Positions 8,427-16,260 of a stretch of 57,670 bases of DNA are shown piece after piece. This DNA comes from Marinobacterium weihaiense (GTDB lineage: Bacteria; Pseudomonadota; Gammaproteobacteria; Pseudomonadales; Balneatricaceae): contig NZ_JAHQZT010000017.1 in the NCBI RefSeq assembly GCF_019061305.1, positions 1 through 57,670 of the forward strand. Direction: 5' to 3'. A program made the translations under genes and the position numbers. Each line of letters begins with the position of its first letter. Position 1 is the stretch's first letter. The notes below the pieces were generated by a model, which saw nothing but the letters and a program-made list of their open reading frames with translations, was not told the DNA's origin and did no database searches.

Positions 8427-9395
8427 ATGGATACGATGTCTGAGCACATCACACGCCTGCGGGATGCCTGTCAGGCTTTGATCAAGCATACGGCTGTCAC
8501 GAAAGATGCCATTCTCGATTACCGCCACGATATGTGGTGCGCGGTGCCCACTTTTGATGTACCCGTAGATCTACAAGCCCTTCAAAACACCGAACCTTCG
8601 TCAGAGGCTTGGTACCGCGTTGCCGATGAGATTACAAATATTTGGATGGACGCTGGCAGTGCACCGCAGAATCATGGCGTTCTGGTTTGCAGTGTGTCGG
8701 ACGTGCTTGATACCTTAATCAAGCTCAACCATATCAAACAAGAGGTACAACACGCCTCACAGGCGCTGAAAGACAACATATACAAATCCCGTGAGCAAGA
8801 AGAGTTGCCACTGGATGATGAGCTCCTGGATGGCTTTGCCGTTGCCCGGGCAGAGTTCCTGAACAGAGGACGTGATTATAGCTTTCACCAAATATTGAAA
8901 GGCATGAAATTGCCTTCTTTGAACTTCATCCGTGCTCAAAAGAAAGTCCGTATGCTGGAAAATACGGTCGTCCGAATCGCCTACACTTGGAACAAGATCC
9001 AATACCGCAAACGACTGATCGATCGGAGAATCTTGCAAGCGTTGTCTGCACATTTTGAGCGCAGTGGTAACCACCTGCGAAGCGTCGAGATTTGCGAGGC
9101 TATTGAAAGCTATCAGGTTGATTCAAGCGCTCCTCTGTATTTGTTGGCGCATACACCACCGACGCTTCGTGCCAACTACAAATGGTGGAACGACGAACTC
9201 AGCCAATACCAGTGGTCGCATTGCTTGGCGACTGGAATGCTTGTGGTTCCACAGGTTAATCGGCCAGAAGTTCGTTGGAAACCTGCTCCATCGCCGTCTG
9301 AGATCAAGCAAGCCAAAGCGAAATGGCTGAGAAATACCAAACTTCAGCCAGTTGAAATTGCCACTCGACTGGAGTTGTTTCGTAATGCCGGATAA
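8427..9395 (+). CDS. Tus-like replication-terminus-binding protein
   Basis: 322 residues, close to the 309 of E. coli Tus. Similarity by eye covers three blocks: HGVLVCSVSDVLDTLIKLNH with Tus GVLCYQVDNL...HI; KLPSLNFIRAQKKVRMLENT then IAYTWNK (residues 161-189) with [20 protein letters not shown] then LRFGWANK; and SAPLYLLAHTPPTLRANYKW with [20 protein letters not shown]. Tus binds Ter sites and stops the replicative helicase in one direction. A Shine-Dalgarno AGGAAA precedes the ATG. The gene is followed with overlap by a small unknown gene and is bracketed by inverted tnpB copies. A plasmid Tus could terminate or polarise plasmid replication, and E. coli tus is repressed by its own Ter site, which the repeat in this promoter recalls. 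Confidence 0.6.
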   Translation: MDTMSEHITRLRDACQALIKHTAVTKDAILDYRHDMWCAVPTFDVPVDLQALQNTEPSSEAWYRVADEITNIWMDAGSAPQNHGVLVCSVSDVLDTLIKLNHIKQEVQHASQALKDNIYKSREQEELPLDDELLDGFAVARAEFLNRGRDYSFHQILKGMKLPSLNFIRAQKKVRMLENTVVRIAYTWNKIQYRKRLIDRRILQALSAHFERSGNHLRSVEICEAIESYQVDSSAPLYLLAHTPPTLRANYKWWNDELSQYQWSHCLATGMLVVPQVNRPEVRWKPAPSPSEIKQAKAKWLRNTKLQPVEIATRLELFRNAG

Positions 9396-9846
9396 AAGCC
9401 TTCAAGCCCAGCCAAAACTTCATATCTATGGTGGAAGCGCTGCGCTTTGCCTGGAAGGTTCGTTCAGGGGGCAAGGCGAACCCACCGTGAATATCGATGT
9501 AGCTCCCAAGCCTGACGGCCGCAATGTTGATTGGAGTCGCAAAATAACTGTTCAGCTATCTCACAACGAGCTAACTGTCATAACAGGCATCATGCTTGGT
9601 TACGCGCAGACACTTCAATGCGGTCGGCCGGACAAAGGCATCAATCTGAGTCGACAGCCGGGTAAAGTGTATGTGTCGGCCAGTGCTGGATCGGGGCAGA
9701 TCTATGGTGTCCCTCTCACCGTTGGTGATACAGCCAAGGCTGCTGACTTCTTGCTAGCACGCGTCACACTGGGTAGTTTTACTGGCTCTGTCGAAGCAAG
9801 TATTGCATCGGTAAGGGGTGCCTGTGCCCTATTGAGGAATCAATAG
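9385..9846 (+). CDS. Unknown protein coupled to the Tus-like gene
   Basis: 153 residues from ATG 9385, which overlaps the upstream stop (ATGCCGGATAA) and has GGAG about ten bases before it. I prefer this to an in-frame ATG at 9352. I do not recognise a family. The middle (VDWSRKITVQLSHNELTVIT, then GIMLG) reads as alternating beta-strands and a helix, loosely recalling whirly/PC4-type ssDNA-binding folds, but that is only an impression. No signal peptide or membrane segment. Translational coupling suggests a role shared with the Tus-like protein. Confidence 0.65.
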   Translation: MPDKSLQAQPKLHIYGGSAALCLEGSFRGQGEPTVNIDVAPKPDGRNVDWSRKITVQLSHNELTVITGIMLGYAQTLQCGRPDKGINLSRQPGKVYVSASAGSGQIYGVPLTVGDTAKAADFLLARVTLGSFTGSVEASIASVRGACALLRNQ

Positions 9847-10103
9847 CCGATTATGCTGACGTTGATGTTTTTCACTGCTTGCAATGCCTGAGCTTCATAC
9901 GTTTCCAGCTGCGCAATTGTTGCATTACCCCAGTCGCACCCAGGTAGCCGACTAAATCCAACGTATGCTCGAATCCGCTTCAGTTCCTCAAGCATAACGT
10001 TGTGGTCTGACGTTGCCTTGATCACTTCAATAGCGTCTTGCACAGCTATGATGGCATGCTGTTGTGTAGCAGCACTACCTTCTTTCCCCCAGTCGAACAA
10101 CAT
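9840..10103 (-). CDS. Small hypothetical protein, convergent with the Tus-like operon
   Basis: 87 residues (MLFDWGKEGSAATQQHAIIA...), with a plausible helical, Glu/Ala-rich composition and no membrane segment. Its end overlaps the end of the upstream plus-strand gene by a few bases. No good ribosome-binding site is visible. I recognise no family, and it could be a chance frame. Confidence 0.4.
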   Translation of the reverse strand: MLFDWGKEGSAATQQHAIIAVQDAIEVIKATSDHNVMLEELKRIRAYVGFSRLPGCDWGNATIAQLETYEAQALQAVKNINVSIIGY

Positions 10104-10199
10104 CTGAGTCTACCCACATCAAATTCTTTTGGTTTCAGTGGTTTACGCTATAGACGTAAATTCCACCCACAAGCCTTTTATACCATATATTTGGTGTGG

Positions 10200-10960
10200 G
10201 ATTGTATTGGGGTGTTTCCTACAGGTTCGCGCTGGATTCTGTCGCGGTGGCCACTACGTCAGATACGGGCTGGCCTGGTACCGGTTGCGGGTCGGTAGTT
10301 TCTCCGGAGGTGCTGGGGCCGCTGGTATCTCAATGTCGTTATCGTGGCTGAGGTCGAGATTCCTGGCGCCCAGTATGTGAACGGTGTCGATCTTGGCTTG
10401 AAAGAAACGGTTACCTGTTCGGATGGCAAACTAGATGCCGGTTGTTTCTAGCGTGATCTGGAACCGGCGTTAGCACGCGCCCGGTGTGCACTTAAGAAGA
10501 ATCACTTGCGGGTGATTTCTGCGCCAAAGTCGCCAACCGGCGGAGAGATGCCTTGCACAAATCCAGTTGCCAGCTGGTGAGTCGAACTGGGTAATCAGCC
10601 TCGACGATTTGAATTACCTGCATTGCCCTGCATGAATAAAGCCAAGTCGGCCTACTATGCTGGCTGGGCGATGCTGAAACAGTTCCTATCTATGAGAGCG
10701 TTGTGCATGGATCGTGTTCCAGGCCGTAAGTGAAGCCTACCCCACCAAGGCCAGCTCGTTTTAGTGCGTTATCAGCACCAACTGTCTGAAAGGTAGAGTG
10801 GGTCTAGGAATAGGAGTCTGGACTTATGAGTGTGGTGCTATTCATAACTGCTGCATTAACGCCGCTAAGAACATACCTGCGTTGGTCACTCGGGCATGAG
10901 CATCGAGCAAAAGGAATCACCCCTTCTTTAGTGAGCTGAGGACGTCGATTGTCAGGCGTT
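10200..10960 (+). pseudogene. Decayed copy of tnpB (inverted relative to the intact one)
   Basis: In broken frames this region still translates to clear matches with the tnpB at 6978-8036: GHYVRYGLAWYR, then RWYLNVVIVAEVEIPG, NGVDLGLKETVTCSDGK, RDLEPALARAR, then AGWAMLKQFLS, GRVGLGIGVWTYECG and INAAKNIPAL. Several stops and frameshifts destroy it. The zinc-ribbon cysteines and the final RuvC Asp are altered. The right end after it also resembles that of the intact element. Opposite orientation to the intact copy means the Tus-like cassette is flanked by inverted tnpB copies. Confidence 0.85.
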
Positions 10961-11159
10961 CGATTGGCTGCTATCGAATGTTTGTTCTCTACTGTTGGCC
11001 ATCCACCTTTTGGTATCAATGCAGCCCTCCTCTGTCGCCCTTTGTTCTTGAAGTCACTTGAGACTCTGGAGCATTCAAGGATGAGGTATTGTGTGTTGAT
11101 AGCCTATTGCTTGTTTTCTAGTAATAGTTAAAAGCCTGTTAAAAGATAATTATCCCTCT

Positions 11160-11167
11160 GTTACAAC
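11160..11167. other. GTTACAAC octamer matching the Ter core, beside the iterons
   Basis: This is the reverse complement of GTTGTAAC, the invariant core of E. coli Ter sites, 64 bases before the first iteron. A second copy is at 22516. Two copies of an octamer are about what chance gives in this length, so this is weak evidence alone. Confidence 0.15.
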
Positions 11168-11230
11168 CCTGTTACGAAGCCTGAAATTAGGCTAAAAGCT
11201 CATTGCTATCAGTATCTTATGGAAATTACT

Positions 11231-11336
11231 GGAGTACAGTTCCACGGATTAAGGAGTGAGAAAGCACGGTATGGGGAGTTAAGTATCACGGACTCTGGAG
11301 TAAGGTATCACGGCCTGAAGAGTAGGGTATCACGGG
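11231..11336 (+). repeat. oriV: Iteron array of the plasmid origin: five repeats at 22-bp period
   Basis: Repeats begin at 11231, 11253, 11275, 11297 and 11319, exactly 22 bases apart. The consensus is GGAGTAAGGTATCACGGA; the first two copies are more diverged (TTCCACGG, AAGCACGG). Such arrays bind the plasmid replication initiator, controlling both firing and copy number. AT-rich DNA (11400-11480), a DnaA-box-like site and further single iterons follow to the right. Confidence 0.85.
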
Positions 11337-11381
11337 GCCACTCACAGGTTTTGTAATGGTTGTCTACCATTTACCAACAAC

Positions 11382-11390
11382 TTGTCCACA
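11382..11390 (+). promoter_or_regulatory. DnaA-box-like site
   Basis: TTGTCCACA differs by one base from the DnaA consensus TTATCCACA and lies between the iteron array and an AT-rich stretch, the standard arrangement for an iteron origin. Confidence 0.55.
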
Positions 11391-11484
11391 GAAGACAGAT
11401 TTGCGAGATTTTTTAAAGCGGGTTTTTTGCATCAGCAGCACGTAAATATACATTTTTTTGATAAAAAAAACACCTTTTTTATGG

Positions 11485-11508
11485 AAAGTGTCCCACGTGG
11501 GACACTTT
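11485..11508. promoter_or_regulatory. parS: parS-like palindrome in the origin region
   Basis: A perfect 24-bp palindrome whose core is TGTCCCACGTGGGACA. It has the architecture of chromosomal parS (TGTTTCACGTGAAACA), with four symmetric changes. The same 16-bp core occurs twice in the par operon at 17427 and 17457, which supports a ParB-binding site. Confidence 0.7.
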
Positions 11509-11575
11509 TGTGACAGCGTAATTTTATTATCCAGGCTAAACCCATAACCTATTGTTTTTAAAGGTTAAAAATTTA

Positions 11576-11767
11576 GGAGTAGAGTCCCACGGATAGAAAA
11601 ATGATTTTTTTTGGGTGAATATGGCAAAAAAAATCGTGTTTTTTTCCTTCGATAACATTGATAACGGGTCTATTTATACTCCTGGCTAACTTAAAAACCC
11701 CCTATTTTTCAAGCGTGAAGGTCAGTTTGGTGTAGGGATGCACGGATGAAGAGTAAGGTATCACGGA
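11576..11767 (+). repeat. Three dispersed iterons
   Basis: Single iteron-like copies begin at 11576 (GGAGTAGAGTCCCACGGA), 11729 (GGTGTAGGGATGCACGGA) and 11750 (AGAGTAAGGTATCACGGA); the last two are 21 bases apart. Secondary iterons away from the main array commonly take part in copy control or DNA looping by Rep. Confidence 0.7.
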
Positions 11768-12178
11768 TATAAATGCCGGATTTTTTGCCTATGGATTACC
11801 TGGTAGCCGCATAGCTACAGGTCTGCACGGGACGGATAGCGGTTGCCGTTCGCAAGCAAGAGCTACCATCCATGACAGTGCGCGCCGGTACTGTATGAGT
11901 CATGGGTTACGGCTTGGGTGATACTGAATCCAATCAGTGCTGACTGTTGTACCGGAACGGTGCGCATTGAAGCGTTGACAGGGATTCACTCAGAGATCGG
12001 TGTACGCTATCGCCCCTGCAGCTAGGAAAGCTTAAGAAGGGTGGGCGGTTCGGTTACGGGGACACATGTTTCGGAATGCGGGATTGAGGGCAAGGCATGA
12101 CTGCCCTCCCCCCTTTTGGTAAACCTTTGAGTGACTGCTCACCGCCCTAGCGGGCTATGCTTCCAACATCACAGGCAG
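11768..12178. other. Gene-free flank of the replication origin
   Basis: About 410 bases between the last iteron and the end of the second tnpB element. No open frame of note. It contains short GC-rich stretches and broken inverted repeats (for instance around 11810-11870) but no T-run terminator or clear operator. It probably belongs to the origin; an insertion may have separated it from the rep gene. Confidence 0.4.
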
Positions 12179-12208
12179 TAACCGGCGCGTAGCCGGATTT
12201 ACACCGCC
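12179..12208 (-). mobile_element. Right-end hairpin of the second tnpB element
   Basis: Immediately after the tnpB stop (minus strand), CCGGCTACGCGCCGG forms a GC-rich stem (12180-12198), suitable for the end hairpin and omega-RNA scaffold of an IS605-type element. It resembles the hairpin at 8062-8080. Confidence 0.5.
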
Positions 12209-13315
12209 TCAATTGGCAGGCACCGACAGTCCTTCGGCGCGTAATTTCAAAAGTCCCTGCTGGCGGATATTGATCGCGGCATTGATGTCGCGGTCAATGC
12301 CGGTGGCACCGCACGCCGGGCAGTCCCAGCGGCGGATATTCAGCGGCATCGACTCGACCTTGTGGCCGCAACCGGCACAGGTCTTGGAGCTGGCATACCA
12401 TGGGTCGATCTTGACCAGGTATTTACCGGCCCGTTCGGCCTTATACGCCAGCTTCGTGATCAGGCTGTGCCAACCGGCATCGGCGATATGCTTCGACAGC
12501 TTCCGATTTTTCAACAGGTTTTGGATCTTTAAGGTCTCGACAATCACCGCTTGGTTATCGTCAATGAGCCGTCGAGACAGCGTGTGCTGGAAATCAGCAC
12601 GGGCGTTGGCCAGGCGCTCATGCGCCTTCGATACCAACAGCCGGGCTTTGGCTCGGCCCCGACTGCCTTTCTGGCAGCGGGACAGGGCTTTTTGCTTGCG
12701 CCGCAGGTTGGTAGCGGCGCGTTTCAGGAACCGAGGATTGGGTGTTTTCACCCCGTCCGAGGTAATGCACAAATCGGTCAAGCCCATATCGATACCCACG
12801 ACCCGATCCAGGCTCTGGACCGGTGTCGGCGCATTGGAGCCGTCATCGGTGAGAATCGAGGCGTAGTATTTCCCGGTCAGGGTTCGACTCAGGGTAATGC
12901 TTTTGACCGTGCCGGTGAGTGCTCGGTGGATACGGGCCTTGATTCGATCCAACTTGGGGATTTTGATCCAGTTGTCACCAGTGCTGACGCTGGTGCAGTG
13001 GTAGCTGGATTGTTTTCCGCGCTTGGATTTAAAGCGTGGAAACCGTGCCCGCAGCTTCGGGTTGAAAAAGTTCGAAAACGCCGTGTCCAAATTAATCACG
13101 GCCTGTTGCAGCGCCATGGAATCGAAGTCTTTGAGCCAGTGGTATTTACGGGACTTCTTGGCCACCGCCAGTAACGGTTTGATATCACGCTTGGCGCGCA
13201 GCTTCAAACCGTGACGTGTGTACTGGGTTCGCATCAGCCACAGCGCCTTGTTATAACAAAAGCGCACAGCGCCAAACTGCTGGTTTAAGAAACCAGCTTG
13301 CTCCGGCGTTGGGTA
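12209..13315 (-). CDS. tnpB: TnpB (OrfB), RNA-guided endonuclease, probably lacking its native start
   Basis: From a GTG at 13267 the frame gives 352 residues, but homology continues upstream to about 13315 (RLYPTPEQAGFLNQQFGAV), the normal TnpB N-terminus, so only the first few residues are missing. RuvC motifs are GIDMGL, the conventional VETLKIQNLL with catalytic Glu, and DRDINAA. The zinc ribbon is CAGC...CPAC. No ATG, GTG or TTG start is visible just upstream; the frame runs into the end of the rep-like gene 3' region. It is either 5'-truncated by insertion or translated from the internal GTG, which would remove the first strand of the fold. Confidence 0.8.
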   Translation of the reverse strand, partial: YPTPEQAGFLNQQFGAVRFCYNKALWLMRTQYTRHGLKLRAKRDIKPLLAVAKKSRKYHWLKDFDSMALQQAVINLDTAFSNFFNPKLRARFPRFKSKRGKQSSYHCTSVSTGDNWIKIPKLDRIKARIHRALTGTVKSITLSRTLTGKYYASILTDDGSNAPTPVQSLDRVVGIDMGLTDLCITSDGVKTPNPRFLKRAATNLRRKQKALSRCQKGSRGRAKARLLVSKAHERLANARADFQHTLSRRLIDDNQAVIVETLKIQNLLKNRKLSKHIADAGWHSLITKLAYKAERAGKYLVKIDPWYASSKTCAGCGHKVESMPLNIRRWDCPACGATGIDRDINAAINIRQQGLLKLRAEGLSVPAN

Positions 13316-13323
13316 AAGGCGAA

Positions 13324-14589
13324 CTATAGTGGCTGACTGGCGGTAGGGTACGCCGCGAGAATCTCTTGTGGGATAGCGTTGCGGCCGCGCTTTTTCTTCA
13401 CTTCAGCCCATTCTTTTCGGTACTTACCTGTCTCGTCGTACAGGAAGTAAAACATCCATTCATCGTCACGTGGCGAGGCTTTGCGCCTGATGGGCTTCGG
13501 GCCATACCAGAACGCATAATCAAGCAGTGGCTGTGTATTGCAGAGCTTACGCAGGTTCTTTCGTGTTGATTTTAAATCGAATCCGGCAGCATCTGGACTG
13601 CTTGCAAGCTGAAGAAGTGCCAGTACTGCCGCTTCGTTACGAATTTTTACGGATCTCTGCGTGCCACAATAGCTCCGTGCAAACTGCGTCAAAGCACGAA
13701 TCTGAGCAGATCTGATACTGGTGATATCATCGTGTGCCTTCAAGCGAGCAGTCGTGCTGGCCAGGTGCATGAACACGTTTATGGGCATCTTGAGCAGGAC
13801 ATAGTCATTGAGTGATCTGATGATTTCGTTTCCAATTAACTTTTCACCCAAGTACCACCACTGATCGATCAGGCTGTATGACCCTGCATCAACCACACCT
13901 TTGCGTGGTCTACCCTCTTCATCCAGCTCAAATACGAGGCCTGTTGTCTTGTGCTTCTTGTCTCGGCTGTACTGCGCCCTGGTCGCCTCATCTTCTATCT
14001 GCTTGTAACTTTCGGCCAAGCGAATATTAGTGTGATATTGGGTCGATGACAGACATTCCAGTGTTGTTTGGAGACTCTTGTACAGAGTTCCTGCATCGGT
14101 GATACCACGCCAGGTTTTATAGTCTGAGGGTCGAAAGGCCACCCAATAGTTCTCATGACGCTGGTCGGCTTGTACCTGCACAAACTGGCTTGTCAGGAAC
14201 ATCATAAAGAGTCGTTCGCTGTCTGCCGGTCGCCCGAGATAACTTGGAATAACGGTCGTCTTGGCGTTCCCGATTATGGTTTCGTACTTCCCTTTTGGAC
14301 GTTCCAGTGATGCTGCGAACAAAGGGATGTCAGACACAACCCTGAGCTCGTAGTTATCAGGATCTGGTGTATCTAAGAGCATGGGCCTTGGGCTGACATT
14401 AGCTCTTGGGATAGCTTCTTCCGTTGCTACGCTCTCTGACAGCTTTGATATGGTATCAGCATCATCTTCGGTGATATTCCGAGGTGAAGGGTGCAGATGG
14501 AAGTCCTCTTCCCCCTCAAAAGCAGGCAGAGGCTCACCGGTATGCCCTTCTATACTTGGACGATCCTCTTCGTACCAATCCTTGCTCAT
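13324..14589 (-). CDS. Probable plasmid replication initiator (Rep)
   Basis: 421 residues. The first 90 are acidic and disordered-looking. The region from about residue 95 (VVSDIPLFAASLERPKGKYE) to 400 is rich in basic helices and alternating strands and fits a winged-helix initiator, but I do not recognise a specific Rep family. The role is inferred from position: last gene of the par operon, and nearest regulator-sized DNA-binding candidate to the iterons at 11.2 kb, from which an inserted tnpB separates it. An alternative is a partition accessory or transcription regulator. Confidence 0.5.
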   Translation of the reverse strand: MSKDWYEEDRPSIEGHTGEPLPAFEGEEDFHLHPSPRNITEDDADTISKLSESVATEEAIPRANVSPRPMLLDTPDPDNYELRVVSDIPLFAASLERPKGKYETIIGNAKTTVIPSYLGRPADSERLFMMFLTSQFVQVQADQRHENYWVAFRPSDYKTWRGITDAGTLYKSLQTTLECLSSTQYHTNIRLAESYKQIEDEATRAQYSRDKKHKTTGLVFELDEEGRPRKGVVDAGSYSLIDQWWYLGEKLIGNEIIRSLNDYVLLKMPINVFMHLASTTARLKAHDDITSIRSAQIRALTQFARSYCGTQRSVKIRNEAAVLALLQLASSPDAAGFDLKSTRKNLRKLCNTQPLLDYAFWYGPKPIRRKASPRDDEWMFYFLYDETGKYRKEWAEVKKKRGRNAIPQEILAAYPTASQPL

Positions 14590-14603
14590 AGGGTTCGCCT
14601 TTT

Positions 14604-15065
14604 CTAAATCTCAAACAGCTGGTCATTGATCGCAATGCGCAGCAACGTCGAGATAGCTGGCGGATCTTTGGGTAACGGTGGCTCTTCGTCTGGTTCGAAC
14701 AGGTAGTCGAACTCGTTTTCAGAGTATCGCCGCTGGACATCGGTGATCTTGGCCATGTTGTCAGCACTGACAATGACTTGAATCTGCTGTGCGTCGCTCT
14801 GCCCCGCGTCGGTATAGTCGAGCAACGCCAGCATGACGATATCCGGCAAGGATTTAGAGGTGAACAACGTATCCATGTATGAATTGATTAGCTGGCTACG
14901 TTGGCGTGAGTGCATGCCCTTCTCTTCCAACGTTGATTGAAGGAGATGGACCGTTCTGGAAGGCAGCATGACGCTTTTGCGTTCGCTCTTTTGCCCGGCT
15001 TTAGAGCCGACCTGGTTACTGATTTCCGATGCCGGTTGTGCGCGGGTTATTCTGCGTTTTTTCAT
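14604..15065 (-). CDS. Small basic protein of the par operon, possible ribbon-helix-helix DNA binder
   Basis: 153 residues. KSVMLPSRTVHLLQSTLEEK then SRQRSQLINSYMDTLF has the strand-helix-helix pattern of ribbon-helix-helix proteins, and the C-terminal half (IQVIVSADNMAKITDVQRRY ... ISTLLRIAINDQL) hints at a second such unit. The N-terminal 30 residues are strongly basic. It starts 16 bases after parB2 and ends 14 bases before the rep-like gene, so it is co-transcribed. It may be an operon autoregulator or a partition accessory factor. The fold is inferred only. Confidence 0.55.
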   Translation of the reverse strand: MKKRRITRAQPASEISNQVGSKAGQKSERKSVMLPSRTVHLLQSTLEEKGMHSRQRSQLINSYMDTLFTSKSLPDIVMLALLDYTDAGQSDAQQIQVIVSADNMAKITDVQRRYSENEFDYLFEPDEEPPLPKDPPAISTLLRIAINDQLFEI

Positions 15066-15081
15066 ATGTATCTAACGAGCC

Positions 15082-16260
15082 CTACTGGTTCTCATCCATA
15101 TTGTTGGTCAGGTACTCAATGATCAGGTTGATACCTACTTGAACCTGATTTTTATCCTGGAATGACTCGTAGCCGTATCGCTCTTGGGCTTGTCTCTTAA
15201 CCCACTTCTCCCCTTCTATTCCAAGACCTCTGGCCATAGTGTTCAGTACGGCTTGTTGAACCGGCAAATCCCGCTTAGCGCCATGTACTCGGAATATTGG
15301 TGCCTGACGGCCCCCTTTGCGTGAGGCAGGCTTCTGTTGCTCGATTTGCTTCCCGCTTGATTCTTCATCAGCCTGTTGTTCAGTAGCAAGGCTGTCTGAA
15401 GCTGTATCGACATCTTCGGTGGCTGCTCCAAGCAGTGAGGTTAACTCTTGGTCACTCAACTCGCAGTAATCGGCAGCTTCGTGGAGTTGGATGCGCTTCT
15501 CATCAATCAGCTTCCAAAAAAGCTCTGACCGTTCACTGGATAGGATCTTCCGAATTCTGTGTGCATTGCTTTTGTTACGAATGCCGTAGTTGAATGCAAA
15601 CTTCCGTACAGAGTAGTTTTCCGTGCTGTCGCCTGAGGCTTCTAGTAAGCGCTTAACAGCCAAAAGCTGCTGAATCCCAGTCAGCTCTTTATGGGTGGCG
15701 TTGTCTATGAACTCACGCCGTAGGTTTTCAGCATCATCGATCCCCTCTTCCAAAGTTCCAGGGATGATTTCAAACCCACGGACAACGTAGGCAAGTACCC
15801 GGTGGTTACCTGAACATACTTGCTTTCGCTGTCGGTACCGGTCCAATGCTTTGTAGGTAATAGGGTTCCTCAGATCGTCAACCGATTTGATCGTCCTTGC
15901 CAAGACTACGAGGTCTTCAAACACAGCATATTCTGCATCGCTCAACATGGCTTTTACTTTGCGCATGTTCTGAGTGAAGGCTTCGCTGGTGTCTCGGTCA
16001 GTTTTCCCTATCTGCTGCTCTAACAGCTCGAAGTCCCACTGGGCCTCTTCGAGCAGTGTTTTGAGTTTCGGGATGGTAAACGTCAGCTCATCACGTGCGT
16101 TTGCTGGGTTTAACTCCAGATACTCATCAATCGGTATGTACTTGGACGTGCGAGCAATAGTGTTTACCAAGCCCTGTGTGCCAGCCGCCGCACTGCCCAG
16201 TGCACTCCCTAGTGATGTCTCTGCGATCTGGCTTGAGGTAATGCGTCTTCTCTTTGACAT
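15082..16260 (-). CDS. parB: ParB-family partition protein (second pair)
   Basis: 392 residues. A central ParB/Spo0J-like nuclease-fold segment carries the GNHRVLAYVVRG motif (residues about 150-161, corresponding to the CTP-binding G-RR-A signature of ParB). A helical DNA-binding region follows (QLLAVKRLLEAS ... VRKFAFNYGIRNKSNAHRIR). A basic N-terminal tail (MSKRRRITSSQ) could stimulate the ParA ATPase. The start overlaps the parA2 stop by one base (TAATG). It probably loads on parS-like sites at 17427 and 17457 and possibly 11488, although the other ParB is an equal candidate. Confidence 0.75.
   Translation of the reverse strand: MSKRRRITSSQIAETSLGSALGSAAAGTQGLVNTIARTSKYIPIDEYLELNPANARDELTFTIPKLKTLLEEAQWDFELLEQQIGKTDRDTSEAFTQNMRKVKAMLSDAEYAVFEDLVVLARTIKSVDDLRNPITYKALDRYRQRKQVCSGNHRVLAYVVRGFEIIPGTLEEGIDDAENLRREFIDNATHKELTGIQQLLAVKRLLEASGDSTENYSVRKFAFNYGIRNKSNAHRIRKILSSERSELFWKLIDEKRIQLHEAADYCELSDQELTSLLGAATEDVDTASDSLATEQQADEESSGKQIEQQKPASRKGGRQAPIFRVHGAKRDLPVQQAVLNTMARGLGIEGEKWVKRQAQERYGYESFQDKNQVQVGINLIIEYLTNNMDENQ

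Noticed and set aside
10804-11019. Small minus-strand frame beside the decayed tnpB
   Set aside because: Lies over the antisense of tnpB remnants and the element end; no independent coding evidence.
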